This document shows, one piece after another, positions 1 to 5,456 of a DNA stretch of 5,960 nucleotides (positions within the stretch are counted from its first letter, which is position 1; the number at the start of each line of letters is the position of its first letter). The stretch is from the NCBI GenBank assembly GCA_007119305.1, contig SKPY01000501.1, forward strand, positions 1-5,960, written 5' to 3'. Made by a program: the position numbers and the translations under genes. Under the pieces are notes generated by a model. It saw only the letters and a program-made list of their open reading frames with translations. It made no database searches and was not told the DNA's origin. The DNA is from Nitriliruptorales bacterium. Its GTDB lineage: Bacteria; Actinomycetota; Nitriliruptoria; Euzebyales; Egibacteraceae.

Positions 1-365
1 ACGTGCGGCCGGCCTGCGACGAGCGCGGCACGCACCGCCTGCTCCGCGGCGCGGAGCGGCTCGTAGTAGACCCGGTCGAACTCCTCGATCACCTGGAAGG
101 TCCAGCGGCCCTCGAGCACGTTGCGGCCGACGATGTCGGTGCGCAGGCGCTCGGCCTCGGCCGTGTGGCCGGCAGCCTCGAGCGCGTCCGCGGCTGCGCC
201 GACCTGCGCGTCAGCACCGCCGATCAGCTGGTGGAAGTCGTAGAGGCGACCGCGGGCGCGCTCCACCCGCTCGAGGGCCTCGGTGACCCGGCCGACCGCC
301 TCGACGGTGGCGTCGTCGACGCCATCGGGGCGCCGGTGAGGGTCGTCGCTGGGGATGTCGAACAT
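1..365 (-). CDS. Conserved hypothetical protein, N-terminal part (runs off left edge)
   Basis: This minus-strand reading frame starts at ATG 363-365 and stays open to the window edge, giving 121 codons plus two bases. No stop is visible because the C-terminus lies outside. An AGGAGG-type ribosome-binding site sits about 5-7 bases upstream (371-378), which decides the start. The protein is hydrophilic and probably helical, with no signal peptide or membrane segment. Recognisable stretches are LYDFHQLIGGAD (residues 41-52), an Ala-rich helix ending AAGHT (to 68), VGRNVLEGRWTFQ (79-91) and EEFDRVYYEPLR (94-105). From memory, actinobacterial proteins of unknown function carry the same FHQL-G-AD ... 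VGRNV--GRWTFQ--EE-D pattern and continue with a short basic tail after GR-H, the point where this window cuts it. No function is known to me and none is inferred. It is divergent from the S9 peptidase gene. Confidence 0.78.
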   Translation of the reverse strand, partial: MFDIPSDDPHRRPDGVDDATVEAVGRVTEALERVERARGRLYDFHQLIGGADAQVGAAADALEAAGHTAEAERLRTDIVGRNVLEGRWTFQVIEEFDRVYYEPLRAAEQAVRAALVAGRPH

Positions 366-370
366 GGGCG

Positions 371-378
371 TCCTCCTC
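371..378 (-). promoter_or_regulatory. Ribosome-binding site of the left-edge hypothetical gene
   Basis: Read on the minus strand, this is GAGGAGGA followed by five bases and then the ATG at 363-365. It is a near-perfect match to the 16S rRNA anti-Shine-Dalgarno sequence. It is the strongest ribosome-binding site in the window and supports this unlisted, edge-truncated gene as real. Confidence 0.75.
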
Positions 379-392
379 GCGTTGCGCGCTGG

Positions 393-398
393 TAGCGT
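393..398 (+). promoter_or_regulatory. Possible -10 element for a leaderless S9 peptidase mRNA
   Basis: TAGCGT fits the actinobacterial TAnnnT -10 pattern and ends 8 bases before the ATG at 407, so transcription would start at or within a base or two of the start codon. No Shine-Dalgarno sequence precedes that ATG, which agrees with leaderless translation, common in actinobacteria. No convincing -35 hexamer lies about 17 bp upstream. The element sits inside a short inverted repeat, GGTA-N6-TACC (391-404), in the 41-bp gap between two divergent genes. The call rests on a short motif and is inference. Confidence 0.35.
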
Positions 399-406
399 CA
401 TACCGC

Positions 407-2383
407 ATGCAGCCCCAGGATCTCGCCAAGCTCCGCTCGCCCGACCAGCCGACCATCTCGCCGGACGGGCGCATGGTCGCCTACCGGCTCCAGCGCATCG
501 ACCTGGAAGACGACGCGTACCGCAGCGCCATCTGGCTGGTGCCGGCCGACGGCTCGGCGCCGCCGCGCCGCCTCACCGCCGGGCCACGCGACGCCGCGCC
601 CCGCTTCTCGCCCGACGGCCGCTGGCTGGCGTTCGTCCGCACGGAAGACGAGGGCAAGCCGCAGCTGCACGTGCTGCCGGTCGACGGCGGGGAGGCGCGC
701 CGGGTGTGCGAGCACCCCCTCGGCGTCGGCGAGCTTGCCTGGCATCCCGACAGCAGGAGCATCGCCTACACCGCGCGGGTGCCGGAGGAGGGCCGCTACG
801 GCACGGACGAGGACGTGCCGGCGGCCAAGGAGCCGGCGCGGCGGATCACGACCCGCAAGCGCAGGCTCGACGGCGTCGGCTGGACGCTCGACCGGCGTCC
901 CCACGTCTTCGTGGTCGACGCGCTCGACGACGACGCCGAGCCGGTGCAGGCCACCGCGGGCGATTACGACCACGCCGGCCCGGCCTGGTCGCCCGACGGC
1001 ACGCTGCTCGCGTTCACCTCGGCCCGCCACGACAGCCGCGACACCGATCTGGCGGCGGACGTGTGGGTGCTCGAGGCCGACCAGGTCGGCGCGAGCGGGC
1101 CCCGGGCGGTGACCGCGACGAGCACCACGGCAGCCCAGCCGGCGTTCACCCCGGACGGCGCCGACATCCTGTTCCGCGGGCACGGCGTCGGCTTCGACCT
1201 CATCGGCCGCAACGTCGGGGTGTACGCGGTGCCGGTGGACGGTTCGGCCCCACCGCGCCGCCTCACCGACGAGGAGGCCTGGGAGGCCGCCGACGCGTTC
1301 ATGCCCGGACCGACGGACCTCGTCGCCGACGACGTGAGCGTGCTCACCGTGGTGCAGCGTCGGGGCGCGGTCGAGCTGCGCCGCTTCCCGCTCGACGGCG
1401 GCGACGACGGCGAGGGCGACGGCGGCAGCGAGGGCGACGGCGGCGGCGAGGTCGTCATCGGCGGTCAGCGCCAGGTGCGGGGCTACGACGTCGCCGGCGG
1501 CACCATCGCGGCCGTGGTCGCCGACGACCGCAGCGCCGGGGACGTCGTCGTCGTCGCCGACGGGCAGGAGCGGCGGCTCACCGAGCACGCCGACGCGGTA
1601 GCCGCCGAGGTCGCCCTCCAGCCGCTGCGCGAGCTGGAGGCGGTCGCGCCGGACGGCTACCCCGTGCACGGCTGGGTGGTCCTGCCCGACGCCGGCGCCC
1701 ACCAGGCCCCCTACCCGGTGCTGCTCAACGTCCATGGGGGACCGTTCACGCAGTACGGGTGGACGCTGTTCGACGAGGCGCAGGTCTACGCCGGCGCCGG
1801 CTACGCGGTCGTGCTGGGCAACCCCCGGGGCTCGTCCGGGTACGGGCAGGCGCACGGCCGCGCGATCGTCGGGGCCCTCGGTGACCGCGACGCGGCGGAC
1901 GTGCTCGCCCTGCTCGACGCGGCGCTGGCCCGTGACGACCTCGACGCCGGCCGGGTCGGGGTCATGGGCGGCTCCTACGGCGGGTTCATGACCACGTGGC
2001 TCATGGCGCACCACGACCGCTTCGTGGCGGGGATCAGCGAACGGGCGCTGAACGCCTTCGACAGCTTCCTCGGCACGAGCGACATCGGCCCCCACTTCGG
2101 CGATCAGATCGTCGGCGCCGACCTCGACAAGCAGCGCGCCCAGAGCCCGCTGACCTACGCCGACGACATCACCGCGCCGATGCTGCTGATCCACTCGGAG
2201 CAGGACTGGCGCTGCCCGCTCGAGCAGGCCGAGCGCCTGTTCGTGCTGCTGAAGCGCAACGAGGTCGACACCGAGCTGCTCGTGTTCCCCGGCGAGGGCC
2301 ACGAGCTGTCGCGGTCGGGGCTGCCCAGCCACCGCCTCCAGCGTTTCGAGGCAATCCTCGACTGGTGGGCCCGCCACCTCTGA
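407..2383 (+). CDS. S9 family serine peptidase (prolyl oligopeptidase / acylaminoacyl-peptidase type)
   Basis: A 658-residue protein, the usual size for bacterial S9C-type peptidases, which cleave short peptides or release acylated N-terminal residues in the cytosol. No signal peptide is present. The N-terminal ~400 residues form a beta-propeller built from WD40/PD40-like blades, seen as SPDGR (18-22), RFSPDGRWLAF (66-76), AWHPDSRSIAYT (111-122), AWSPDGTLLAF (193-203) and AFTPDGADILF (246-256). The C-terminal alpha/beta-hydrolase domain has the HGGP oxyanion-hole motif (443-446), the GGSYGG nucleophile elbow with Ser523, the acid Asp600 in HSEQDWRCP, and His632 in GEGHELS. All three catalytic residues are present and in order. 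The ATG at 407 is taken because it begins a family-like N-terminus (DLAKLRSPDQPTISPDGR), although it lacks a ribosome-binding site. An acidic Gly-rich insertion occurs at 331-348. The substrate cannot be predicted. The gene converges on the membrane-protein gene. Confidence 0.96.
   Translation: MQPQDLAKLRSPDQPTISPDGRMVAYRLQRIDLEDDAYRSAIWLVPADGSAPPRRLTAGPRDAAPRFSPDGRWLAFVRTEDEGKPQLHVLPVDGGEARRVCEHPLGVGELAWHPDSRSIAYTARVPEEGRYGTDEDVPAAKEPARRITTRKRRLDGVGWTLDRRPHVFVVDALDDDAEPVQATAGDYDHAGPAWSPDGTLLAFTSARHDSRDTDLAADVWVLEADQVGASGPRAVTATSTTAAQPAFTPDGADILFRGHGVGFDLIGRNVGVYAVPVDGSAPPRRLTDEEAWEAADAFMPGPTDLVADDVSVLTVVQRRGAVELRRFPLDGGDDGEGDGGSEGDGGGEVVIGGQRQVRGYDVAGGTIAAVVADDRSAGDVVVVADGQERRLTEHADAVAAEVALQPLRELEAVAPDGYPVHGWVVLPDAGAHQAPYPVLLNVHGGPFTQYGWTLFDEAQVYAGAGYAVVLGNPRGSSGYGQAHGRAIVGALGDRDAADVLALLDAALARDDLDAGRVGVMGGSYGGFMTTWLMAHHDRFVAGISERALNAFDSFLGTSDIGPHFGDQIVGADLDKQRAQSPLTYADDITAPMLLIHSEQDWRCPLEQAERLFVLLKRNEVDTELLVFPGEGHELSRSGLPSHRLQRFEAILDWWARHL
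1412..1447 (+). repeat. Two in-frame 18-bp tandem repeats inside the S9 peptidase gene
   Basis: The 17-base string GCGAGGGCGACGGCGGC occurs at 1410-1426 and again at 1428-1444, an 18-bp period. In the reading frame this encodes EGDGGS then EGDGGG (residues 336-347), within a Gly/Asp/Glu-rich stretch from 331 to 348. It lies in the propeller, after RRFPLDGG and before a region that resumes beta-strand character. It probably forms a flexible acidic surface loop that grew by slippage. Confidence 0.8.
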
Positions 2384-2392
2384 GCCGCCGTG

Positions 2393-2405
2393 CCGCGTCA
2401 CGCGG
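2393..2405. terminator. Weak hairpin between convergent genes, possible bidirectional terminator
   Basis: CCGCG-TCA-CGCGG forms a perfect 5-bp stem with a 3-base loop, in the 28-bp gap between the stop of the S9 peptidase (2381-2383) and the stop of the convergent membrane-protein gene (2412-2414). Position and symmetry suit transcription end sites for both genes. No T-tract follows on either strand and the stem is short, so it is only a candidate. No better terminator is visible here. Confidence 0.3.
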
Positions 2406-2411
2406 TGGGAA

Positions 2412-2921
2412 TCAGTCCTCGGCGTCGGGCCCGGCCTCGGGATCGTCCTCGGCGTCGGCGTCGGGCTCGGCCTCAGGATCGTCGTCGGCCTCGGGTGCCG
2501 ACGGGGGGCCGAGGTGGATCACCTGGCGGAACTGCGCGCCGTCGGGGGTGTCGAGGTCGACGAGGCCGATCATGACGGTGACGCCCGGGGAGGGGACGGG
2601 GACCTCGGGGTCGAGCGCGAGGATCGCGCACGTCTGCGGGCTGTCGCGGCGGCCGGGCTCGTCCGCCCAGCAGATCTGGTCCTCCTCGGGGCTCACCGAG
2701 TTCACGGTGACCTCGCGGTAGACGACCTCGTTCCTGTCGGACAGGGGGTTCCCGCCGACTGCCCACGCCAGCCCGACGCCGATGACGACGCCGACGAGCA
2801 CCCCGACCAGCGCGAACCCGGTGGGTCCCAAGCGGGTGTGTGCGCCGCCTTGCGGCCGCTCGGCGCCGGAGGCCGGGACGGACGCCCGGTCGTCCCCGGG
2901 GTGGTCGCGCGTGTCGCTCAT
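2412..2921 (-). CDS. Small single-pass membrane protein with acidic C-terminal tail, unknown function
   Basis: A 169-residue protein that I do not recognise as a named family. Residues 1-34 are hydrophilic. Residues 35-56 (from TGFALVGVLVGVV to AWAVGG) form one strongly hydrophobic, Gly/Val-rich transmembrane helix. Arg30 flanks the helix on the N-side, and the likely orientation is N-terminus inside. The following domain (about 60-140) has only two cysteines, Cys84 in DQICW and Cys98 in PQTCAI, which could form a disulfide if extracytoplasmic. The last 28 residues (142-169) contain 15 Asp/Glu and include DDPEAEPDA (147-155) and DDPEAGPDA (159-167). The start ATG at 2919-2921 is preceded by a weak AAGGGA site. 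It lies 47 bp downstream of purH on the same strand and is probably co-transcribed with it. No purine-related motif is visible. Confidence 0.78.
   Translation of the reverse strand: MSDTRDHPGDDRASVPASGAERPQGGAHTRLGPTGFALVGVLVGVVIGVGLAWAVGGNPLSDRNEVVYREVTVNSVSPEEDQICWADEPGRRDSPQTCAILALDPEVPVPSPGVTVMIGLVDLDTPDGAQFRQVIHLGPPSAPEADDDPEAEPDADAEDDPEAGPDAED
2415..2483 (-). repeat. Degenerate direct repeat encoding the acidic tail
   Basis: On the plus strand GTCCTCGGCGTCGG occurs at 2415-2428 and 2445-2458, and GGCCTCGGGATCGTC at 2433-2447 recurs with one change at 2469-2483. The period is 30 bp at one end and 36 bp at the other, both multiples of three, so the reading frame is kept. The repeat produces the duplicated Asp/Glu/Pro/Ala motif at the C-terminus of the membrane protein. 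Confidence 0.75.
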
Positions 2922-2952
2922 CGGTCCCTTTCTGGCTGAAGCGTACCGGCGG

Positions 2953-2970
2953 GAGCCTGCGCGCGGGCTC
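2953..2970 (-). other. Short hairpin overlapping the purH stop codon
   Basis: GAGCC and GGCTC arms (2953-2957 and 2966-2970) flank a G+C-rich centre. On the plus strand a further T-G wobble and one G-C pair extend the stem to 7 bp with a 4-base loop. It overlaps the purH stop (2969-2971) and lies about 30 bp before the next start on the minus strand. There is no T-tract, so it is not a convincing intrinsic terminator. It could be an mRNA-stability or partial attenuation element, or chance in G+C-rich DNA. Confidence 0.25.
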
Positions 2971-4528
2971 AGTGCCTGAAGTGCCGACGGCCCGTGAACA
3001 CCATGGGCACGCCGCGCTCATCACAGGCGGCGACGACCTCCTCGTCGCGCACACTCCCGCCGGGCTGCACCACCGCCACCACCCCGGCGTCGAGGGCGAC
3101 ATCGATGGCGTCACGGAAGGGGAAGAACGCGTCGCTGGCCAGCACCGCGCCGACGTGGCGCCCACCGGACTTCTCCACGGCGATGCGGACGCTGTCCACC
3201 CGCGACATCTGGCCGGCCCCGACACCGACGAGCGCTCGCTCGCGCGCGAGCACGATGGCGTTCGACTTCGTGTGCTTGCAGGCTGTCCACGCGAAGCGCA
3301 GCTCGGCCAGCAGCGTCTCGTCGGGTTTGGCTGCGGTGGGCACGCTCCACTCCGCCGCGTCGTCAGGTGCGGTGTCGGTCTCCTGCACGAGCAGCCCGCC
3401 GGAGACCGGGCGCACCGCGAGCCGCGGTCCCGCGGGCTCCGGACGCTCGAGCTCGAGGATGCGCAGGTTCTTCTTGTCCGACAGCGTCGCGACCGCGTCG
3501 GCGGTGAAGGCCGGGGCGACGACGACCTCGGTGAAGACCTGCGTGATCTGCTCGGCGGTCGCAGCGTCGACCTCGCGGTTGCAGGCCACGATGCCGCCGA
3601 ACGCGCTCGTCGGGTCACCGGCGAGCGCGCGCGGGTACGCCTCCGCCAGGCTCTCGGCCACCGCGCATCCGGCCGGGTTCGTGTGCTTGATGATCGTCAC
3701 GCAGGGCTCGGCGAAGTCGCTGGCGAGCGCCCACGCCGCGTCGGTGTCGAGCAGGTTGTTGTAGGACAGCTCCTTGCCGTGCAGCTGGCGGGCCGACCCC
3801 AGACCCCAGCGCTCGCCTCGCTCGACGTAGTAGGCCGCCCGCTGGTGGGGGTTCTCGCCGTAGCGCAGCTGCTGCGCTCTGCGGTAGACGGGGCCGAAGC
3901 GGGGCGGGAACTCCTCGTCGCGGTACATCCAGTCCCGCACGTCGGCGTCGTAGGAGGCGGTGTGCGCGAACGCCTTCGCCGCGAGCTCTACCCGCGAGGC
4001 CGCGGTCAGTCCGCCGTCGCGTTCGAGGTGCTCGAGCAGCGCCGCGTAGTCGCGGGGATCGACGACGACGCCGACGTGCGCGTGGTTCTTGGCTGCCGCG
4101 CGCACCATCGTCGGCCCGCCGATGTCGATCATCTCGATGGCCTGCGCCGGGTCGATGTCCGGGTCCGCGACGGTGTCGCGGAACGGGTAGAGGTTCACCA
4201 CTACGAGGTCGAAGGGCGCGAGGCCGTGCTCCCGCAGGGTGGCGACGTGGTCGGGTTTCGTGCGGTCGGCGAGCAGCGCGGCGTGGATCGCCGGGTGCAG
4301 CGTCTTGACCCGACCGTCGAGGATCTCGGGGAACCCGGTGACCTCGCTGACCTCCGTGACGGCCGGTCCGGCCTCGCGGATCGTGCGCGCGGTCGAGCCC
4401 GTGGAGCAGAGCTCGACGCCGAGCGCGGCCAGTCCGCGGGCCAGCTCGGCGAGGCCGCTCTTGTCGTAGACGCTCACGAGCGCGCGGCGCACGCGCAGCA
4501 GCTCGTCTGGCCGGCGGGTCTCGGTCAT
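2969..4528 (-). CDS. purH: Bifunctional AICAR formyltransferase / IMP cyclohydrolase
   Basis: Catalyses the last two steps of de novo IMP synthesis in the cytosol: 10-formyl-THF-dependent formylation of AICAR to FAICAR, then ring closure to IMP. The product is 519 residues, normal for PurH. The N-terminal MGS-like cyclohydrolase domain (about 12-190) shows VSVYDKSGL (18-26), STGST (42-46), VTGFPEILDGRVKTLHP (63-79), NLYPF (112-116) and DIGGPTMVRAAAKN (135-148). The C-terminal formyltransferase domain shows LRYGENPHQ (221-229), KHTNPAGCA (281-289, with the conserved Lys-His pair), DPTSAFGGIVA (305-315), KHTKSNA (418-424), SDAFFPFRD (465-473), QPGGSVRD (488-495) and the typical FTG-RHFRH end. 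ATG 4526-4528 is chosen because AGGAG lies 7 bases upstream. An in-frame ATG at 4568-4570 would add 14 residues. The gene follows purN by 42 bp and looks intact. Confidence 0.98.
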   Translation of the reverse strand: MTETRRPDELLRVRRALVSVYDKSGLAELARGLAALGVELCSTGSTARTIREAGPAVTEVSEVTGFPEILDGRVKTLHPAIHAALLADRTKPDHVATLREHGLAPFDLVVVNLYPFRDTVADPDIDPAQAIEMIDIGGPTMVRAAAKNHAHVGVVVDPRDYAALLEHLERDGGLTAASRVELAAKAFAHTASYDADVRDWMYRDEEFPPRFGPVYRRAQQLRYGENPHQRAAYYVERGERWGLGSARQLHGKELSYNNLLDTDAAWALASDFAEPCVTIIKHTNPAGCAVAESLAEAYPRALAGDPTSAFGGIVACNREVDAATAEQITQVFTEVVVAPAFTADAVATLSDKKNLRILELERPEPAGPRLAVRPVSGGLLVQETDTAPDDAAEWSVPTAAKPDETLLAELRFAWTACKHTKSNAIVLARERALVGVGAGQMSRVDSVRIAVEKSGGRHVGAVLASDAFFPFRDAIDVALDAGVVAVVQPGGSVRDEEVVAACDERGVPMVFTGRRHFRH

Positions 4529-4535
4529 GCGGGCT

Positions 4536-4541
4536 CTCCTA
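4536..4541 (-). promoter_or_regulatory. purH ribosome-binding site
   Basis: Read on the minus strand this is TAGGAG, ending 7 bases before the ATG at 4526-4528. It favours that start over the upstream in-frame ATG at 4568-4570, which has no comparable site but directly abuts the purN stop. Confidence 0.75.
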
Positions 4542-4570
4542 CGGTCGAACGACTCGGTGTCTGGCCCCAT

Positions 4571-5191
4571 TCAGTGCCTGGCCCCGTGGCTCGGGGCGGC
4601 CCCCCGGACCCGCACGTGCCTGCCCTCGAGCTCGAGGCGGCCCGCGCAGAACAGGCGCACGGCCTCGGGCAGCAGGCGGTGCTCGACGGCCTTGATGCGC
4701 TCATGCAAGGTGGCTGCGTCGTCGTCGGGTCGGACCGTGACCGCCTCCTGAGCGACGATGGGCCCGGCATCGACCTCCTCGACGACGAAGTGGACGGTCG
4801 CTCCGGTGACCTTCACGCCGTGCGCCAGCGACGCTTCCACGGCGCGTGCGCCCGGGAACGCCGGCAGCAGTGAGGGATGCGTGTTCAGCATCGGCCACGC
4901 CCGTGGCCAGTCCGCGGACAGGATGCGCATGAAGCCGGCCAGCACGACCAGGTCCGGGCGGGCAGCGGCCACCCGCTCCCGCAACGCCGCGTCCCACGCG
5001 GCCCGGTCCCGGTAGTCGCCGAACGCGACGAGGGCCGTCTCCACGCCGGCGGCCGCCGCACGCTCGAGTGCCCCGGCGTCGTGGCGGTCTGACGCGACGA
5101 GCACGATCTCGCCCCCGAGGTCCGCGGCCCCGAGCAGTGCCTGGAGGTTCGAGCCCGAGCCTGAGGCCAGGACGGCGATGCGCGTGGGCAT
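4571..5191 (-). CDS. purN: Phosphoribosylglycinamide (GAR) formyltransferase
   Basis: Transfers the formyl group of 10-formyl-THF to GAR to give formyl-GAR, the third step of de novo purine synthesis, in the cytosol. The 206-residue protein matches the usual length of about 190-215. The N-terminal phosphate-binding loop is GSGSNLQALL (11-20). AGFMRILS (85-92) precedes the active-site segment MLNTHPSLLPAFPG (101-114), giving catalytic Asn103 and His105. The conserved acid is Asp141 in VHFVVEEVDAGPI (133-145). These correspond to Asn106, His108 and Asp144 of the E. coli enzyme. The ATG at 5189-5191 is fixed by an in-frame TGA only 12 bases upstream (5201-5203). An SD-like GGGGTGATC begins 16 bases before the ATG, 7 bases separating them. 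The gene is first in a purN-purH pair and divergent from the hemolysin III homologue. The short tail after residue 190 is poorly conserved. Confidence 0.97.
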   Translation of the reverse strand: MPTRIAVLASGSGSNLQALLGAADLGGEIVLVASDRHDAGALERAAAAGVETALVAFGDYRDRAAWDAALRERVAAARPDLVVLAGFMRILSADWPRAWPMLNTHPSLLPAFPGARAVEASLAHGVKVTGATVHFVVEEVDAGPIVAQEAVTVRPDDDAATLHERIKAVEHRLLPEAVRLFCAGRLELEGRHVRVRGAAPSHGARH

Positions 5192-5193
5192 GA

Positions 5194-5207
5194 GGGGCGA
5201 TCACCCC
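5194..5207 (-). promoter_or_regulatory. Hairpin containing the purN ribosome-binding site
   Basis: As minus-strand RNA this is GGGG-UGAUCG-CCCC: four G-C pairs plus a possible U-G pair closing a GAUC loop. Its 5' half is the SD-like GGGGUGAUC, seven bases of which (GGUGAUC) can pair with the 3' end of 16S rRNA. The hairpin ends two bases before the purN AUG, so folding would mask the ribosome-binding site. The small size leaves open whether it is stable or regulated. Confidence 0.4.
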
Positions 5208-5232
5208 GGGTGTCGGCGAGGCTGCCTTGGAC

Positions 5233-5254
5233 GCGTGATCCGGGCGGATCATGC
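5233..5254. promoter_or_regulatory. Palindrome over the purN promoter, candidate operator
   Basis: TGATCC-GGGC-GGATCA (5236-5251) is a perfect 6-bp inverted repeat with a 4-base centre. The dyad extends outward by G-C and C-G pairs (5233-5234 with 5253-5254) across one mismatch. It overlaps the predicted purN -10 hexamer (5248-5253) and start point, a classic repressor-operator position. The binding protein is unknown, and I do not recognise the site as that of a known purine regulator. Confidence 0.5.
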
Positions 5255-5276
5255 CGTGTGGCCCCACAGTGCTCAA
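5248..5276 (-). promoter_or_regulatory. Predicted purN promoter
   Basis: On the minus strand TTGAGC (5276-5271) and CATGAT (5253-5248) are separated by exactly 17 bp and resemble the sigma-70-type TTGACA and TATAAT hexamers at four of six positions each. Transcription would start near 5241, giving a leader of about 50 bases before the purN ATG. The spacer contains a second small palindrome, TGTGG-CC-CCACA (5257-5268). The hexamers are good for a G+C-rich genome, but the call is motif-based only. Confidence 0.55.
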
Positions 5277-5280
5277 GTCT

Positions 5281-5410
5281 CCGCACGGGCGTCGGCTCGT
5301 GGCCGCACCGGCATGGGCTCATCCCCGCGCCGGCGTCGCTCATCCCGCACGGCGTCGGCTCATCCCTGATTGCTGGCCTTGGCTCTTCCCCGCACGGCGC
5401 CGAATCACTC
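5281..5410. repeat. About six degenerate ~22-bp tandem direct repeats
   Basis: Units are 5281-5302, 5303-5324, 5325-5345, 5346-5365, 5366-5389 and 5390-5410 (lengths 22, 22, 21, 20, 24, 21). Most units begin with CCGCAC, continue as GGCGTCGG and end in GCTCATCC. Units 2-4 are closest to each other, unit 5 is strongly diverged, and unit 6 keeps only the first half well. A GCTCA at 5271-5275 may be the remnant of a further unit. The block starts four bases upstream of the purN -35 hexamer and ends 17 bases before the -35 of the divergent promoter. A period near 21-22 bp is about two DNA helical turns. Confidence 0.75.
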
Positions 5411-5427
5411 ACGGCGGCGAGTAGGGG

Positions 5428-5456
5428 TTTCCGTCGCGCCGCACGACACGTACAGT
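5428..5456 (+). promoter_or_regulatory. Predicted promoter of the hemolysin III homologue
   Basis: TTTCCG (5428-5433) and TACAGT (5451-5456) are separated by 17 bp. TACAGT fits the TAnnnT pattern well, while the -35 is a weak match. The start point would be near 5463, giving a leader of about 60 bases. Confidence 0.45.

Noticed and set aside
398..2401. 667-codon minus-strand frame antisense to the S9 peptidase
   Set aside because: The plus-strand frame carries a full catalytic triad and propeller motifs. The antisense product is low-complexity with no recognisable domain.
2969..4580. Shared ten bases CAGGCACTGA at the ends of purN and purH
   Set aside because: Both encode a terminal Arg-His and stop. 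The purH RHFRH end is a family feature, so the match in purN is most likely coincidence with shared codon bias.
2840..4873. 677-codon plus-strand frame antisense to purH and purN
   Set aside because: It is a shadow of two clear enzymes and shows no domain of its own.
5192..5280. Purine or ZTP riboswitch before purN
   Set aside because: The predicted leader is about 50 bases, and neither the conserved junctions of the purine riboswitch nor the ZTP core sequences are seen.
5316..5345. GGCTCATCCCCGC resembles one end of actinobacterial type I-E CRISPR repeats
   Set aside because: The match covers only half of such a repeat. The units follow each other every 20-24 bp with no room for ~32-bp spacers, and the palindromic centre of a CRISPR repeat is missing.
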